Source of the DNA: Gnetum montanum
Taxonomy: Eukaryota; Streptophyta; Gnetopsida; Gnetales; Gnetaceae
Reading direction: 5' to 3'
DNA: 64,000 nt
Assembly (NCBI GenBank): GCA_015680685.1
Contig: MNCI01030702.1
Span: 311,170 to 375,169, forward strand
The position numbers were made by a program, and so were the translations under genes. This document shows positions 46,235 through 57,530 of the stretch, piece by piece. The notes under the pieces are model-generated. The model was not told where the DNA came from. It saw only the letters and a list, made by a program, of their open reading frames with translations, and searched no databases. How positions within the stretch are numbered: the stretch's first letter is position 1; each line of letters starts with the position of its first letter.

Positions 46235-47280
46235 ATCTTGGTGTCCACCAAAAGGCGAAGAAGCATGAGCAACAAAGTAAGGTTGGTGCTCTTAAACAGG
46301 TGACAGCTGAGAAGCATGGACAACTTCTAAACAAACTGGTAAACACAGGGCAGGAATTAGCTGAAATGTTTGACATTCTGAAAGATGTCACTACTATCTA
46401 GTCTGAGTTGTTGACCCTGAAAAGGGAAGTTAGTGTTTGTAGAAGTACTAAGGCAACAAAGTGAACTTGAAGTGTTTTGGGCAAAGCAAGATTTGATTGA
46501 GTTTTAAGAAAAGTTCAATGGTTTAATCAGGTGCATCACTCCACATGATTTTGAACAATTTGAAAAGCAAAATTGCAGTGGATGCAAGCCTCTATCGAGA
46601 AGATGTCCATGCAGAAGAAATAGACCACATTTGTTGAATCACAGGTCCATGCTGAGTGTTACACCATTTAAAAAAAGTATTGTTGATTTGGGGGTAGCAA
46701 ATTGGGAGCTTGCTATGGAAAATAGAAGGTTGAAGGTGGTGAGAAATGAGAGAGAAGCATTAGAAATCCACCTTTAACACATCAAGTAGGAGGAAGCAAA
46801 GGTGAACCTAGAGATAGCTAGGTTGGCAAGAGAAAATCGGAACTTATCCATGCAACATTGGAGATCCTTGCCTCAAAGAATAAGGATAAATGGTTCAAGA
46901 ATATCAAAAATCATTACCAAGATTAGGTAGTCCTGTGAAAAGAGATAAATGAGAAATAACTCAAAATGACCAAGACCAAAATGAGAAAGAACTCAAAATG
47001 ACCAAGACCAAAATGAGAAAGAACTCAAAATGACCAAGACCAAGCTTAAGACCATCCACAAGAATCCTAGCATAGCTGCATGGACCAATGCTCTAGATCT
47101 AATTTGTGTGATTAGTCAGGTGAAGCTAAAACTGAAGGATCCGTACATTGAATATCTTACCTGCTATCTAAAGCTCATCAACTTGTGCTATTGCAGTTTA
47201 ACCTTTCTTACAACAGGAAAGCCTTTGAGCGAGATGGTGAAGTAGCTTGTAGAAACCTTCTCACTTTTTGAACATGAATG
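46235..47280 (+). pseudogene. Degraded coiled-coil coding region, element-derived
   Basis: Plus-strand frames with few stops: HQKAKKHEQQSKVGALKQV and AEKHGQLLNKLVNTGQELAE (46235-46400), EVLRQQSELEVFWAKQDLIE (about 46440), ANWELAMENRRLKVVRNERE (about 46700), ARLARENRNLSMQHW (about 46820), then a 71-codon frame at 47030-47245. Lys/Glu/Gln-rich heptads predict a coiled coil. It follows an LTR/PBS (45545-45735), so a gag-like protein of a non-autonomous LTR element is the likeliest origin. No family match is recognised. Confidence 0.45.
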
Positions 47281-47855
47281 CCAAGTTCATAATTAGACCA
47301 AACATAAGTTATAAGCAGCATTGGTAGAGTTATACTTAATTGGAGCAAATTTATGGGCCAAAGGGATGTAGCTGAGAATCTCATGCGAAGGATAAATGGC
47401 TACAAGGTGGAGTAGAATAATTGGAGCTTGAAGATACATGTTTGTAGCTTGGTTTGTCAATGCAAACAAGTTATTCCCAGCTTTGCTATGTTTGCTATGT
47501 TTGTGGGGTGTCCTAGTTATAGCAGACATTGCCAAGTATGCTTGAATCATAGGGGACCTAGAAACCGATGAAGAAAAGTTGGAGATATTAATAACAAGTG
47601 GAAGACAAAGGGGAAAGAATAGATACTTGGGACAACTTTATCAACAATTTTGCAGAATTTTTAAAGAATATTTTCTAAATTTTTTATGTTTGTATGTTAT
47701 GCTAGTCTAATTTTTGTAACAATGTACAACACTTGAATTGTCCTCAATTGGCATTCATAGTTTTGTAATGTTAGTAAGTTAGTCTATCAATTAGTATTAT
47801 CCTACAAATTTTATAATTAAACTCTATCCATTTGTGTAACTTGAGGACGAGTTTT

Positions 47856-48502
47856 TGTTATAATCAGATCTGAAAACAATTAGATCTGAAAACACACTAC
47901 AAATGCTCTAGAGAAATTATTATTAAAAATCCTACAGATCTGAATAAATCATTAGAGGCAAAATATTGCACTGTAGGAAACACTATAAACCACTCTCAAA
48001 ACATTCCAAACTCTAGCAAACATTTGCTGTGATAACAGAATGAAAGCAGAATGAAAACAATAAAAAGGAAATAGCACAAGAACACAGAGAGTTAACAGGT
48101 TCGGGCCCCATTTACCCTACTTCCACAACAATGCTGATCTGCCTTCTATTCTTCTCAAATCTTACAAGCCGTCCTTGCAACTTTTCAAACACACAATATG
48201 TTATTCCAACAGATCTCAGATCAACACCAAAAGACTCACGTCTCCAAGGTAAAACCTTGATACAATGCTTTCACTTTGAAGCACACACTAAAGGCTACCC
48301 CAAGCCTTCTCTTTATGAAGAAACATGAGGACCAAATCCCAATCCTAATACAGGTGGGATAAAACACCAAGCCTCCTTTATATGAGGAAACATTAGGACC
48401 AAACCCCAATCCTAATACATGTGGGATAAAACACATCCCCACATCAAATGCAACATAAAAGGAAATACAACAATTAATGTATTTGTCTTCATTTTTCCAA
48501 CA
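47856..48502. mobile_element. Solo LTR, 647 bp, with target duplication GTTTT
   Basis: It begins TGTTATAATCAG and ends TTCCAACA, with GTTTT on both sides (47851-47855 and 48503-48507). No coding sequence lies inside. An internal near-exact duplication of about 60 bases lies at 48308-48431. The short TGTT/AACA ends suggest a copia-type element; orientation was not determined. Confidence 0.75.
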
Positions 48503-48639
48503 GTTTTGAGTCAATTGGGGGGTATAATGAACAATAAAAAATTTGAACTCTTAGATGTTGTGTTGATGTAACATTTGATGTGTTGACACATTTGCGTTGA
48601 CATTTGGTTTACTGTCAGCTATAAATACGCACCCACCAA

Positions 48640-50035
48640 CCACATTTATGACACATTTCAGTTGTAGCATAGTGAAACTTTGTCAGTTTGTTTTCGTGAT
48701 TTTTGTATTAGTCTGCATGTGTTTGCACCATGGATTTGGTTTGTGTCTTTATTTGAGTGGATTGTACTTGGATGCATTTATGTTTGACAGTAAAGATCCA
48801 GATTGATTCCCTTCAATTGCAACACTATAACTTACCTTAGATTTCCTTTCTTGCATTTCATTACTATTTTCTTAGCATAATATGTACATTTTATGCATGT
48901 TAATCATTGTGAAATGAGTTCAATATAAGCTTGAGTATTAAACTCATATTCACTTTGTAATTCTAACAGCTAGTCCTCAGTGACATAACTTAATAATCCC
49001 AACAACTAATATGTATATTTAGGAATGTGTTGAAAGGTTATGGAATGTTCATTCCTCATAGTCTAGAATAGGATTTATTTTTTGTTTCTATTTAATTGGT
49101 TAATTAGATAAAAGTACTTGTTTGATATAATTAGCAATATAGCCAATACAACATCATTGATCATACATCTCAACTACTTAACCATACATGTTAAGGGGCC
49201 ACTATAAGTATAGTTGGAAAGATAACAATCCATGATCATCTAACTAAGCTAAATGCTACTACTAGTTCATCTGCAAATTACGACTATAAGTATAGTTGGA
49301 AAGATAACAATCCATGATCATCTAACTAAGCTAAATGCTACTACTAGTTCATCTGCAAATTACGAGATGGTCTACTGCACTTGTAAATCATATAATTTAC
49401 TCATCATTCCTTAGATGTTATAAGAGCAAGGTTCAATTGAAGGTAGCTTAGTAAAGTTTTATGGCAAAATGAGATGTTTGATAGATATTTTATGTGATGT
49501 GTTGCTAAGTAAATTTTGCAATTAATGCAAAGTTAGCGGTTGATATGTAGCTAATGTTCAGATAGTTTGTGCGCAAGGTTATGAAGTCAGGTTTTATTTA
49601 TGTTACTATGGAGGTTCCACTTGTGATTGTTTTTTTATTTTTTATTTTTTTTTTATGTGGGGCAAATACTATCATGGGTTTGTAGAGATAGATTTAGCAT
49701 ATAGCCAAGCAACAATTTTAGTTTTAACATTCAATGTAAACTTTGCTATGGATGTACAATGATAGTGTAACGATGTACAATGATAGTGTAACATTTGATA
49801 TAGTGTTAGCGAATAGATATGTGATAATGCAAATGGATTGCGTTTGAATGTTTGTTGTCGTTTTCACAAGATGGATTCTAATTATGGTTGTGTGGATTCA
49901 TCACTAGTTCTTGTAAGATAGTTTTCTTTAGGTTTGTTAATTTTGCAGGATCAAGGTTCTTCCAAGGTCATTGACAAGATGAATTATTTTTATTACATGA
50001 TGAATTTTGTTTCAAGATGAATTGTTTTATTGCAT
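48640..50035. other. Intergenic, AT-rich, with an 82-base tandem duplication
   Basis: No gene recognised. At 49203-49365 an exact unit beginning ACTATAAGTATAGTTGG occurs twice. A 20-base pair (GATGTACAATGATAGTGTAA) lies at about 49751-49793. Near 49998-50048, CATGATGAATTTTGTTT occurs twice, the second copy being the LINE target site. Confidence 0.5.
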
Positions 50036-50048
50036 GATGAATTTTGTT
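50036..50048. repeat. 13-bp target-site duplication of the LINE
   Basis: GATGAATTTTGTT at the 3' (tail) side, repeated at 56866-56878 at the 5' side. The exact join is blurred by the adjoining T-run. Confidence 0.85.
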
Positions 50049-50391
50049 TTTTTTTCTTTTTTGGAGAAACGTCAGGATTAAATTTATCAAAAAGGTATTA
50101 TGTACATCAGAAAGGAATCTCCAAAAACACAGGGAGAAGTATCTCCCATCATCCCAAAAACCTCTCCCTTATTTATTAACAGGGGGAGACCTCCTTTGCA
50201 CAGCCCCACCACAAAATTGGGTGGCTAAAACTACCCCTTGGGACCCCCCAACCTGCACTCGGTAACTTGGACCCAAGAAAACTACCAGAAAACCAACAAG
50301 AAACAAAGGAAAAACACAAAAGCACAGGAACGCCCTAGCGACCCCCATCCTGAACCACATTCAACAAATGAAATGGTAGCCTAGTGCATCA

Positions 50392-51900
50392 GCAGTAGCT
50401 CTGTTCCTGACCATGGACTGCATCTAGCATTGCTTTGTGGTGTTCCATATTGACAAAAGTTGCTGCTTGCTGGGATTCCTTGAATTGAGCCTCCTTACAT
50501 GCTTGCTCCACAATAGTACCCTCCCTGTTCGGATGAAACTCCTTGCTTTGTTGTTGGATGTGTTGCCTCAATGCACCCCAAGGAGCCTTGCCCCCAATGT
50601 CAAGGATGACATACGGGCAATGTCCCTCCCAAGGCCATAGATGGGCATTCTTTTCATGCATCCAATCAATCTGTGCCTCCTCCTCCCGATCAATCTGTGC
50701 CTCCTCCTTCCTTTGCTCCTGCTCCTTCCACTCCTCCTCTTGGAAACGGGCCTTCTCCTACAGCTCGTCCTATATCCTTTGTTTGAGCTCATCTTCCAAA
50801 GCATGCATGGTTGTTGCCTTTGCCCAACAGATCTTCTCTGTGCTAGCCTCCTCCTCATACTGCTGAGTCAGATGGGCCAGCTCTTGTTGGAACTCCCCCT
50901 CTTGTTGCTAGAGGTGCTTAGCCCAAAATGCATGCTCCTTCGCTTGCACCCTCTCCACTGCATTCGACCCAAGTTGCTCCCCCAAAATCCTCAAGGCCCA
51001 CCCCCCTCCACACCCCTGGTTCCAACCCCTACTCAGATTGAGCCACCAAAGGTGCCTCCTCCTGCTCATCCTAGGGGCGTGATGACTCCCCCCTCTTAGA
51101 GCCCTGCAACACCCCCCAATTGGATCTCTCCTCCAAGGAATCCTCCTCGGCACCACTAGAATCCATAGGAATGTCCACCACTAAAGGAAAAACACTCCAT
51201 GTCTTACATTGCCTGTACACCACTCGAGTCGTCGAGCCTTCAAAGGCTCAAGGGGACCTCTCAACGGTGTCGCTTCCTAGGCTGCCTGCCAAAGGGCTAG
51301 GATAAGCACCGAATGCGTCCCCCCCCTCCTCAGGCGTAGAATCCCCAAAAAGTACCAAGGCAAGTTCATAGCATACCCCCTATGGAGGCAGCGCATGAAA
51401 CTAAAATGCACTCCCAGCAACTTCCATGCGTTGCCAGAATGAGCCAAGAACTAGTCCACAAGGATTGCTATGTCCTACCAGAGGGGGTCCAACACCGACT
51501 TGGGCACTTTCCCATTGCCAGTCTTGGGCACAGGTCCTGAGAAAAATTCCTGTGCATCCTGGAGCCCCCTCCTCCTTAGAGGAACCTCCTACCCCTTAGC
51601 TAGTGCCTACAGGTACCAAGCAATGGCGGCCTTTGTAAATTCAATCCTGACCCCCCGAAATAGCATAATGTACCCAAGCCAATTTGTGAAGAATGGCCCT
51701 TCCTCCAAGTTTGGATCCCCATGGAGCTTCTCCAACACGTTTGTCCAACTAGCACGGGCCATCAAATGTCACAACATAGGATTCACCTTATATTCTATGC
51801 ATGACGGGTCATATGTCGACATCACCGCGAAATGGGCCTCCCTCCAAAGGCAAGAACCTTTGGTTGCAACTTGTGTTGGAATTGGCAGAGGAATCCCATG
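50392..51900 (-). pseudogene. Coiled-coil ORF downstream of the LINE reverse transcriptase
   Basis: About 500 codons in two frames with several stops. First part (51900-51240): MSTYDPSCIEYKVNPML, GPFFTNWLGYIMLFRGVRIE, VPKSVLDPLW, HFSFMRCLHRGYAMNLPWYF; I do not recognise this domain with confidence, though it recalls gag-like or plant-transposon proteins. Second part: acidic DSSGAEEDSLEERS (about 51160), QAKEHAFWAKHL, FQQELAHLTQQYEEEASTEK (about 50880), EEEWKEQEQRKEEAQIDREE (about 50710) and a tail AATFVNMEHHKAMLDAVHG. The Glu/Gln/Lys heptads predict a long coiled coil. The reading continues directly from the ORF2 end without an intervening poly(A). A related segment ends another element at 39420-40662. 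Confidence 0.6.
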
Positions 51901-54900
51901 AAAAACTTGGTGATTCCATGTGCGCCATAGTTGCTAGAGTATCATTGCAACATGTGAATCCCTGTCTGGTGTTACTAGCAGTGGAATTTGCGCAGCCTAC
52001 CACAGCCTTGCCGAATAAGTACATTTCCACATGAAGTGTGCCATGGTCTCCTCCCTCAACATGCACAGTGGACACGTGGCAATCACTCTCATCCCCCACT
52101 ACTGCAAAACTTGCCGAATGGGGATGGTTGCATGGCCAACCAACCATAGAAATGATTTAATTTTTTTAGGGAATTGTACTTGCCATAATTGCTGCCACCT
52201 CCCAATTGTTGGATACTTATGCTTAATGATATGTGTTGGTTGTGCATTAAGAATGTCAAATATTTGAATTGTGGCAGGATGCCTCCCATTGTCGGTACTT
52301 ATGGCACATGATTTGAACCCACTAGGCCGGATACTAAAGTTTGTCATAGTCGTTGGAGTAACCCTTAAAGACCCATAGTAATCACATCTGCGAACTAAAG
52401 CAGGCCAAGTTCCCCGCCCCCCGAAGACTTCAATCAAGCAACAATATCCCAAGCAACAAGATGTAGTCAACCACCCCCTTTTCCCTTGACCACGTAAAGG
52501 ATTGAATTAGCTGATCAATGTTTTGCGTAACCTCAGTTGGATGGGAGGTAGCCAATGCCATGAACCTAGCCATAGCTGATAGAACTAACGTAGCTAGCAA
52601 CAGACACCTCGCACGCAAAAGAAATCGAGTCATCTAGTGATTAACTCTCTCTTGCATCCTACAAATAAGAACCCCCCCAAACCTGTCTCTTGTGCCAATC
52701 ATAAAGAGGGAGCCCAAAATAGGTGTCATCCATTGACCCCAGTAACACCCTTAACAATTGTATTATCCTCCCCCACACAACCGACTCCACATTGAGAAGA
52801 TGCACCAACGACTTCACTCGGTTAACCTCTAGCCCCACTTCCTTGGCCATTCTCTAAATGGCTTAATTAACGGCCTACACTTGAGGCACAACAGCCTGAG
52901 AGAAAAGAAAAGTATCATTAGCATAATGCTCCACCAGGTAGTACACCTTGCTGACCTCCAATCCTCTAACCCCTTCCATCAAATAGTACAAACACATGGC
53001 ATCCATAACTAGAATGAATAGGTAAGGCGACAAGGGGTCCTCTTGTCTTAGCCCCCTACTAGAGGAGGCAAACTCCCAAAGCCTCCCCTCCATATTGGCT
53101 TCACACTGTTGAATGTGCAAACATAGTTTCGCAAAATGTGGATGAAAACCTTTACTCAACATGATTTCTTGGAGAGCACTCTAGGGAACCATGTCATAAG
53201 CTTTAGTGATATCCAATTTCAAACACATACTTGGAAATCTAGTCATGCGAAGCGAGCACATGACCTCTTGCACCAAGATAATCTAGTCCTATATATATCT
53301 CCCCTTGACAAAACCTGTATACTATTCCCCCACCAATCAATGCATAAGAGGTGCCAGCCAAGCCACCAACATCTTTGTGAACAATCTAAGCAGCATATTA
53401 TAGATCCCAATAGGTCTGAAATGCTCAAGGACTAAGGGGTTGGTCTTTTTGTGAATGGGCACTAGCTGAGAGTAGTTAACCTCCCTCTGAACCTACCCCC
53501 AAAACATCATGTTAAAAGTGTTGAGAATATTCTCCACTAGCACATGAAGGAAAGTTCGGAAAAACTCTTTAGGCCACCCATTGGGACCATGTGCCTTCCC
53601 CCCTTTCATAGAAACTAGTGCCTCCCTCAGCTTAGCCTGGCTAAAAGGCACAAGTGGCCATTGATTATCTTGCACCTCCCCCCCACCAAACCACACCCGT
53701 GCAATACCAATGGAGAGAGGCTTTGTCTCCTTCTGCTAGATCTCAAACCAATAATTCGACATTGCATTGGCAACCTCACGTTGCCCCTCCACTGAAACCC
53801 GTGCAACGGTTAAACTAAGAATCATCTTGGACATATGAGCAGAACAAGCAACAAAAACAAAAAAAAAAAACTGTATATTGTGGTCACCCTCCCACCCGGC
53901 CTCTCTTCCTCCAGTACACCTCCTCCTCCTTATCCAACTCTTGAAGCTCTTTCAGCATTGCTCCTTCATCCTCTTCTTGAGTTTGAAGCATCTCCTATGC
54001 CCTTTGGATATTCTCTAAACGCCTTGACAGTTGACCTTGATAGTACCTAAAAGAGTACTTGTTCGACTTGATCCCCCAAATATGGTGTTTCAGCGACGTC
54101 AGGCCTTGCTTGAGAAATTCCTTGGGATCATCTTGCAAGGGGTGGACCCCCCAAATCTCCTCAACCAATGGTCTCAGTCATGGCTTCGTTAATCAAAACT
54201 GTTCAAATCTAAATGGCATGGTCCCCCCTCCTCTAGGGGACCCAACAAACACAGGAGAGGTTGATGGTCCAAAGCAATTTGCTCTTTTCCAGTGACAATC
54301 ACCCCCCAATCCATAAGTACTCTCGATCCCACCCAAATCTTGTCAATTTTTGTCATGATTCGGTTGTGACCTTTCTGCTAATTGCACCATGTGAAATTAC
54401 ATCCCTTGATTTCCCCATCCACCAGCCCATGGGAAATCAGAAAATCTTGAAACTATTGAGGTCGATGGTCCAAAGCAATTTGCTCTTTTCTAGTGACAAT
54501 CACCCCCCAATCCATAAGTACTCTCGATCCCACCCAAATCTTGTCAATTTTTGTCATGATTCGGTTGTGACCTTTCTGCTAATTGCACAATGTGAAATTA
54601 CATCCCTTGATTTCCCCATCCACCAGCCCATGGGAAATCAGAAAATCTTGAAACTATTGAGCCCCAGGAGGCTCTAAAGTACCCTCATCAAAACTTCTTC
54701 CATGCATATAGCCTCTCGTTAAAGTCACCAACCAACATCCAGTTTGTCCAATATGCAATCAGGGGCCCAATTCATTCCAATTCTTGCAAACATGCCTTCC
54801 ATTGCTGAGCCCCATAGAAATTCGTAATCTAGAGTCCTTTTTGGGGAAGATGAAGGTTGATACTCCACATGGAATAATCAACCATTGTGAAGGCCATTTC

Positions 54901-55107
54901 GACAGGGAAGCTAACCCCCACCCTCCCTTGACAAGGCACAAAATGGGAATTCCACCCAGGCCACCTTAACCAATCTAGCTCCTTCTGTTGAAGCTTAGTC
55001 TCTTGTAGACACACCACATCACAACTCTCTTTGGCCACCATTTCTTTTAGGGTATTGCATTTGGAAGGGGTACCTTGTCCCTTGCAATTCCATGAGAGGA
55101 TCCTCAT
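51900..55107 (-). pseudogene. LINE ORF2: endonuclease, reverse transcriptase, zf-RVT
   Basis: The start MRILSWNCKGQG at 55107 is the apurinic endonuclease N-terminus; CLQETKL (about 55000) and LVGDFN (about 54730) carry catalytic residues. RT blocks: KGGKAHGPNGWPKEFF (about 53610), RPIGIYNMLLRLFTKM (about 53420), KLDITKAYDMV (about 53220), GLRQEDPLSPYLFILVMDAM (about 53050-52990) and EHYANDTFLFSQ (about 52920), where YADD should stand; the first Asp is Asn. The zf-RVT region reads LWQVQFPKKIKSFLWLVGHA (about 52170) and CPLCMLREETMAHFMWKC (about 52075-52025). A 201-bp in-frame tandem duplication (54263-54664) interrupts the endonuclease region. Frameshifts are frequent. Confidence 0.85.
54263..54664 (-). 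repeat. 201-bp tandem duplication inside LINE ORF2
   Basis: Units 54263-54463 and 54464-54664 differ at about two positions (TTTTCC/TTTTCT and GCACCATG/GCACAATG). Since 201 is a multiple of three, the frame is unchanged. Confidence 0.85.
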
Positions 55108-55229
55108 GGTTTGCCCAAGAGTGTCTCTTGTAAACATCTTGAATGGTCCTCTGGACCCCCAAGTCAATTTCTTGTTAGGCTTGTTTAGATTAGAAAACAG
55201 GCCTATTGGTCTATTGACCTTCTTCGAAT

Positions 55230-56778
55230 CAGGGGAGATTGGAAATCAGCCCCTGCCCACATAAACCCTCCCCTTTCAAAATCTTTTCCATGGAGGGCAG
55301 AGGACTTCCCTGGAACAATGAAGCCCAACTCTCCAATGGGCAAAGCCATCCCCTAGACCCCACGTCAAGGCTCCAAGGCATTGCATTCTCCTCATCAATA
55401 GGCAACCTTGGAGAAGTAGGGACCTCTTCACCACCCAAGGTCAACCCATCACCTCCTGAAGCACCTTGAGCCTCCCCCATCACATCCTGAATGGGGGAAA
55501 TGGGGGAAATAGGTCTCTCCTTCTGCATAGCCTCACACACAGGGGAAACCGGTCCCCCCTTTTGCACAACCCTGTTAGGTGGGGAAACATTAGCCATCTC
55601 CCCAACTTGGGCCTTGTCCTTACATTAGCCATCTCCCCAACTTGGGCCTTGTCCTTAGCCACAACAGGACCTCCCCTTGACAAAGTTTGAGCCTGTTGGG
55701 TTGTTGTGTTTTGGGCTTGAGCCTTCATTGGATTCTTGCCCCCCGTTTGGGTAATAGTCGTCCAACCTTCCTTAGACTGCTTTAGGTCCTATGCATAGTG
55801 GGCTACTTGAGAAGACGCAGAAGCATGGTCTGCCTTACCAGACACACCACAAGGGGCCTACACTAGGTGTTGCTCCGCAGGCCCATCAACCACAACATTT
55901 TCATACTCCACCAAGATCTTCTNTGGCCCATCAACCACAACATTTTCATACTCCACCAAGATCTTCTCTTCCTCGGAAGGCATGTCTAGGACAACTTCTT
56001 GAACCTGGGTGTCAGGGAACACCAGATGCAAAAGCATGCATATCCCATCCTATCCAATGTAGTAGGTTTATCGAAAGAGATAAACTCCTTGAAAAACCTA
56101 GCCAACACGCTAAGAAACACTAGCATCCACATTTCCCAAGGGATCCTAGAAACACAGACCCAAATTGATGCCTGCAAGAACAAATCTAGATCTCAATGCA
56201 CCTTCGGCCTACACTGAGTCAATGCCAAACCCCTCGCTCTGAAAAACCATGGGTCACCGACCAACACTTGGTCCTAATCCACGACCATCGGGAGAATGAA
56301 TAGTAAAAATTGTCTCGGTAGGCTCTGCATAGTAATTGAGCAGAAGTTCCATTGCACTGCTGCCCACTTCCGGACCACCTAAAGCTTGGGGCAAGTGCTT
56401 GCCAAGACAAACTTCCCAATCAGATTTTGCTCTAAAGTGTGGAGACCCGCTATGAACCGCCTTAACCCGGAGCCGCATAAAACCCTTCCCTCTAACACAT
56501 GCCTCAACACTTGTTGCCTTGGGGCCCTAGGCCGGTTGGACCCCGCTAGCACCCCCTAACACCAAAACCCCATCTTTGTTGTCCACTACCCCACCTGATG
56601 CCCGCTCGCTACTAGTGACTACTCCCACCCCTGAAGCACCACCCGAACCGTTTGACTCGCCCTCACCCACCAAGCTTCTGCCCTGCGCACTTGCATTGCA
56701 CCACCCTTCGAGCCCACTGTCACTTGGATCCTTGCCTGGACCCTCACTCTTGCCCTGACCCGAATTCAAACTCTCCAT
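55230..56778 (-). pseudogene. LINE ORF1 (DUF4283-type RNA-binding protein)
   Basis: The start MESLNSGQGKSEGPGKDP at 56778 leads into a Gly/Ser-rich N-terminus. The core at about 56290-55980 reads VLVGDPWFFRARGLAL, ASIWVCVSRIPWEMWM and FISFDKPTTLDRMGYACFCI, matching the order of plant LINE DUF4283 proteins (PWFF, V-W-V-x-LP, FW, K-x-D, ARVC). A Pro-rich C-terminal part extends to about 55230. At 55880-55967 a 43-base segment is duplicated around an N (55923). Stops and frameshifts are present. Confidence 0.75.
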
Positions 56779-57049
56779 CGCTCTTCCACCAATGTCTGAA
56801 ATTATAAAAAGAAGATTTAACTATTAAAGAAGTAGATCAATGCTTGGATCAGCTTCACTCCAACCGATGAATTTTGTTGGAAGTTTATGTATGTGTGATA
56901 AGATTAAAATATTTTTTAAATAGTTTTGCAATAATAGGTTTTGTTTTTTTGTTGCTAGATATAGTTTATACATTGCATTACATATAATTGTAATCCTACT
57001 TCTGTTATGAAATTGAACAGTGCACATGTTGAGTATGGGAGAATTTAGG

Positions 57050-57530
57050 TCAAGGGCTAGTTAGAAATAGCAATGGTAACATGGCTAGTTTTATTAAATA
57101 TTAAAATATGATTACCTGTAGTGCCAATATTGGTAATTAGGAAAAAACTAAGACCATTTTGAAGATAGATTGTTAATATTGCCAGTTAAGATCTTGGAGA
57201 TGAATTTGGAAAAATATATAAGAAGTTTTGGAAGGTCCAACACTTTTGAAGATGATCCAAGAAAACCATAAAATCTCTAGAAAAATAGATTTGGAAATAA
57301 CTTGCTTGTTGTGCAAGCAACCACATGTATTTGTTTAACAAAGATTAATGGAATTGTATTGCTTGATTATTTACCCTAGTTTGGCAAGGACCTGGGAGTC
57401 GCCTTTTTTCTATTATCTTAATTACAACGGCTTTTGATAAATAGTTTCTTTGCTATTATCTTTGATCACAATGACGATCACAATGGCGTTTAATGTATGG
57501 TTGATTTTCATTTAATTATTTAGCTCATGC
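57050..57530 (+). mobile_element. LTR-type repeat, second copy of the 37620 family
   Basis: It aligns with 37620-38080 over about 480 bases in the same orientation, about 19.4 kb away. A short internal duplication (ATCACAATG.CGATCACAATGGCG, about 57464-57488) is present. No primer site follows it. The two copies could be the LTRs of one heavily nested element, or independent relics. Confidence 0.5.

Larger units (their letters stand above)
50049..56865 (-). mobile_element. Full-length L1-type LINE, 6.8 kb
   Basis: Minus-strand element with a 5' UTR of about 90 bases, ORF1 (from 56778), ORF2 (from 55107: endonuclease, RT, zf-RVT), a further coiled-coil ORF, a 3' UTR and an A-rich tail (plus-strand T-run at 50049-50062). 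Thirteen-base duplications GATGAATTTTGTT flank it (50036-50048 and 56866-56878), as expected from target-primed reverse transcription. ORFs carry several stops and frameshifts, and the RT active site is altered, so it is inactive. Confidence 0.88.

Noticed and set aside
50641-51099. 152-codon Leu/Pro-rich plus-strand frame
   Set aside because: It is the antisense shadow of the Glu/Lys-rich coiled-coil frame of the LINE; reversed Glu and Lys codons give Leu and Pro-type residues.
54261-54677. 138-codon plus-strand protein with an internal 67-residue repeat
   Set aside because: The repeat comes from the 201-bp DNA duplication; the true coding strand is minus (LINE ORF2).
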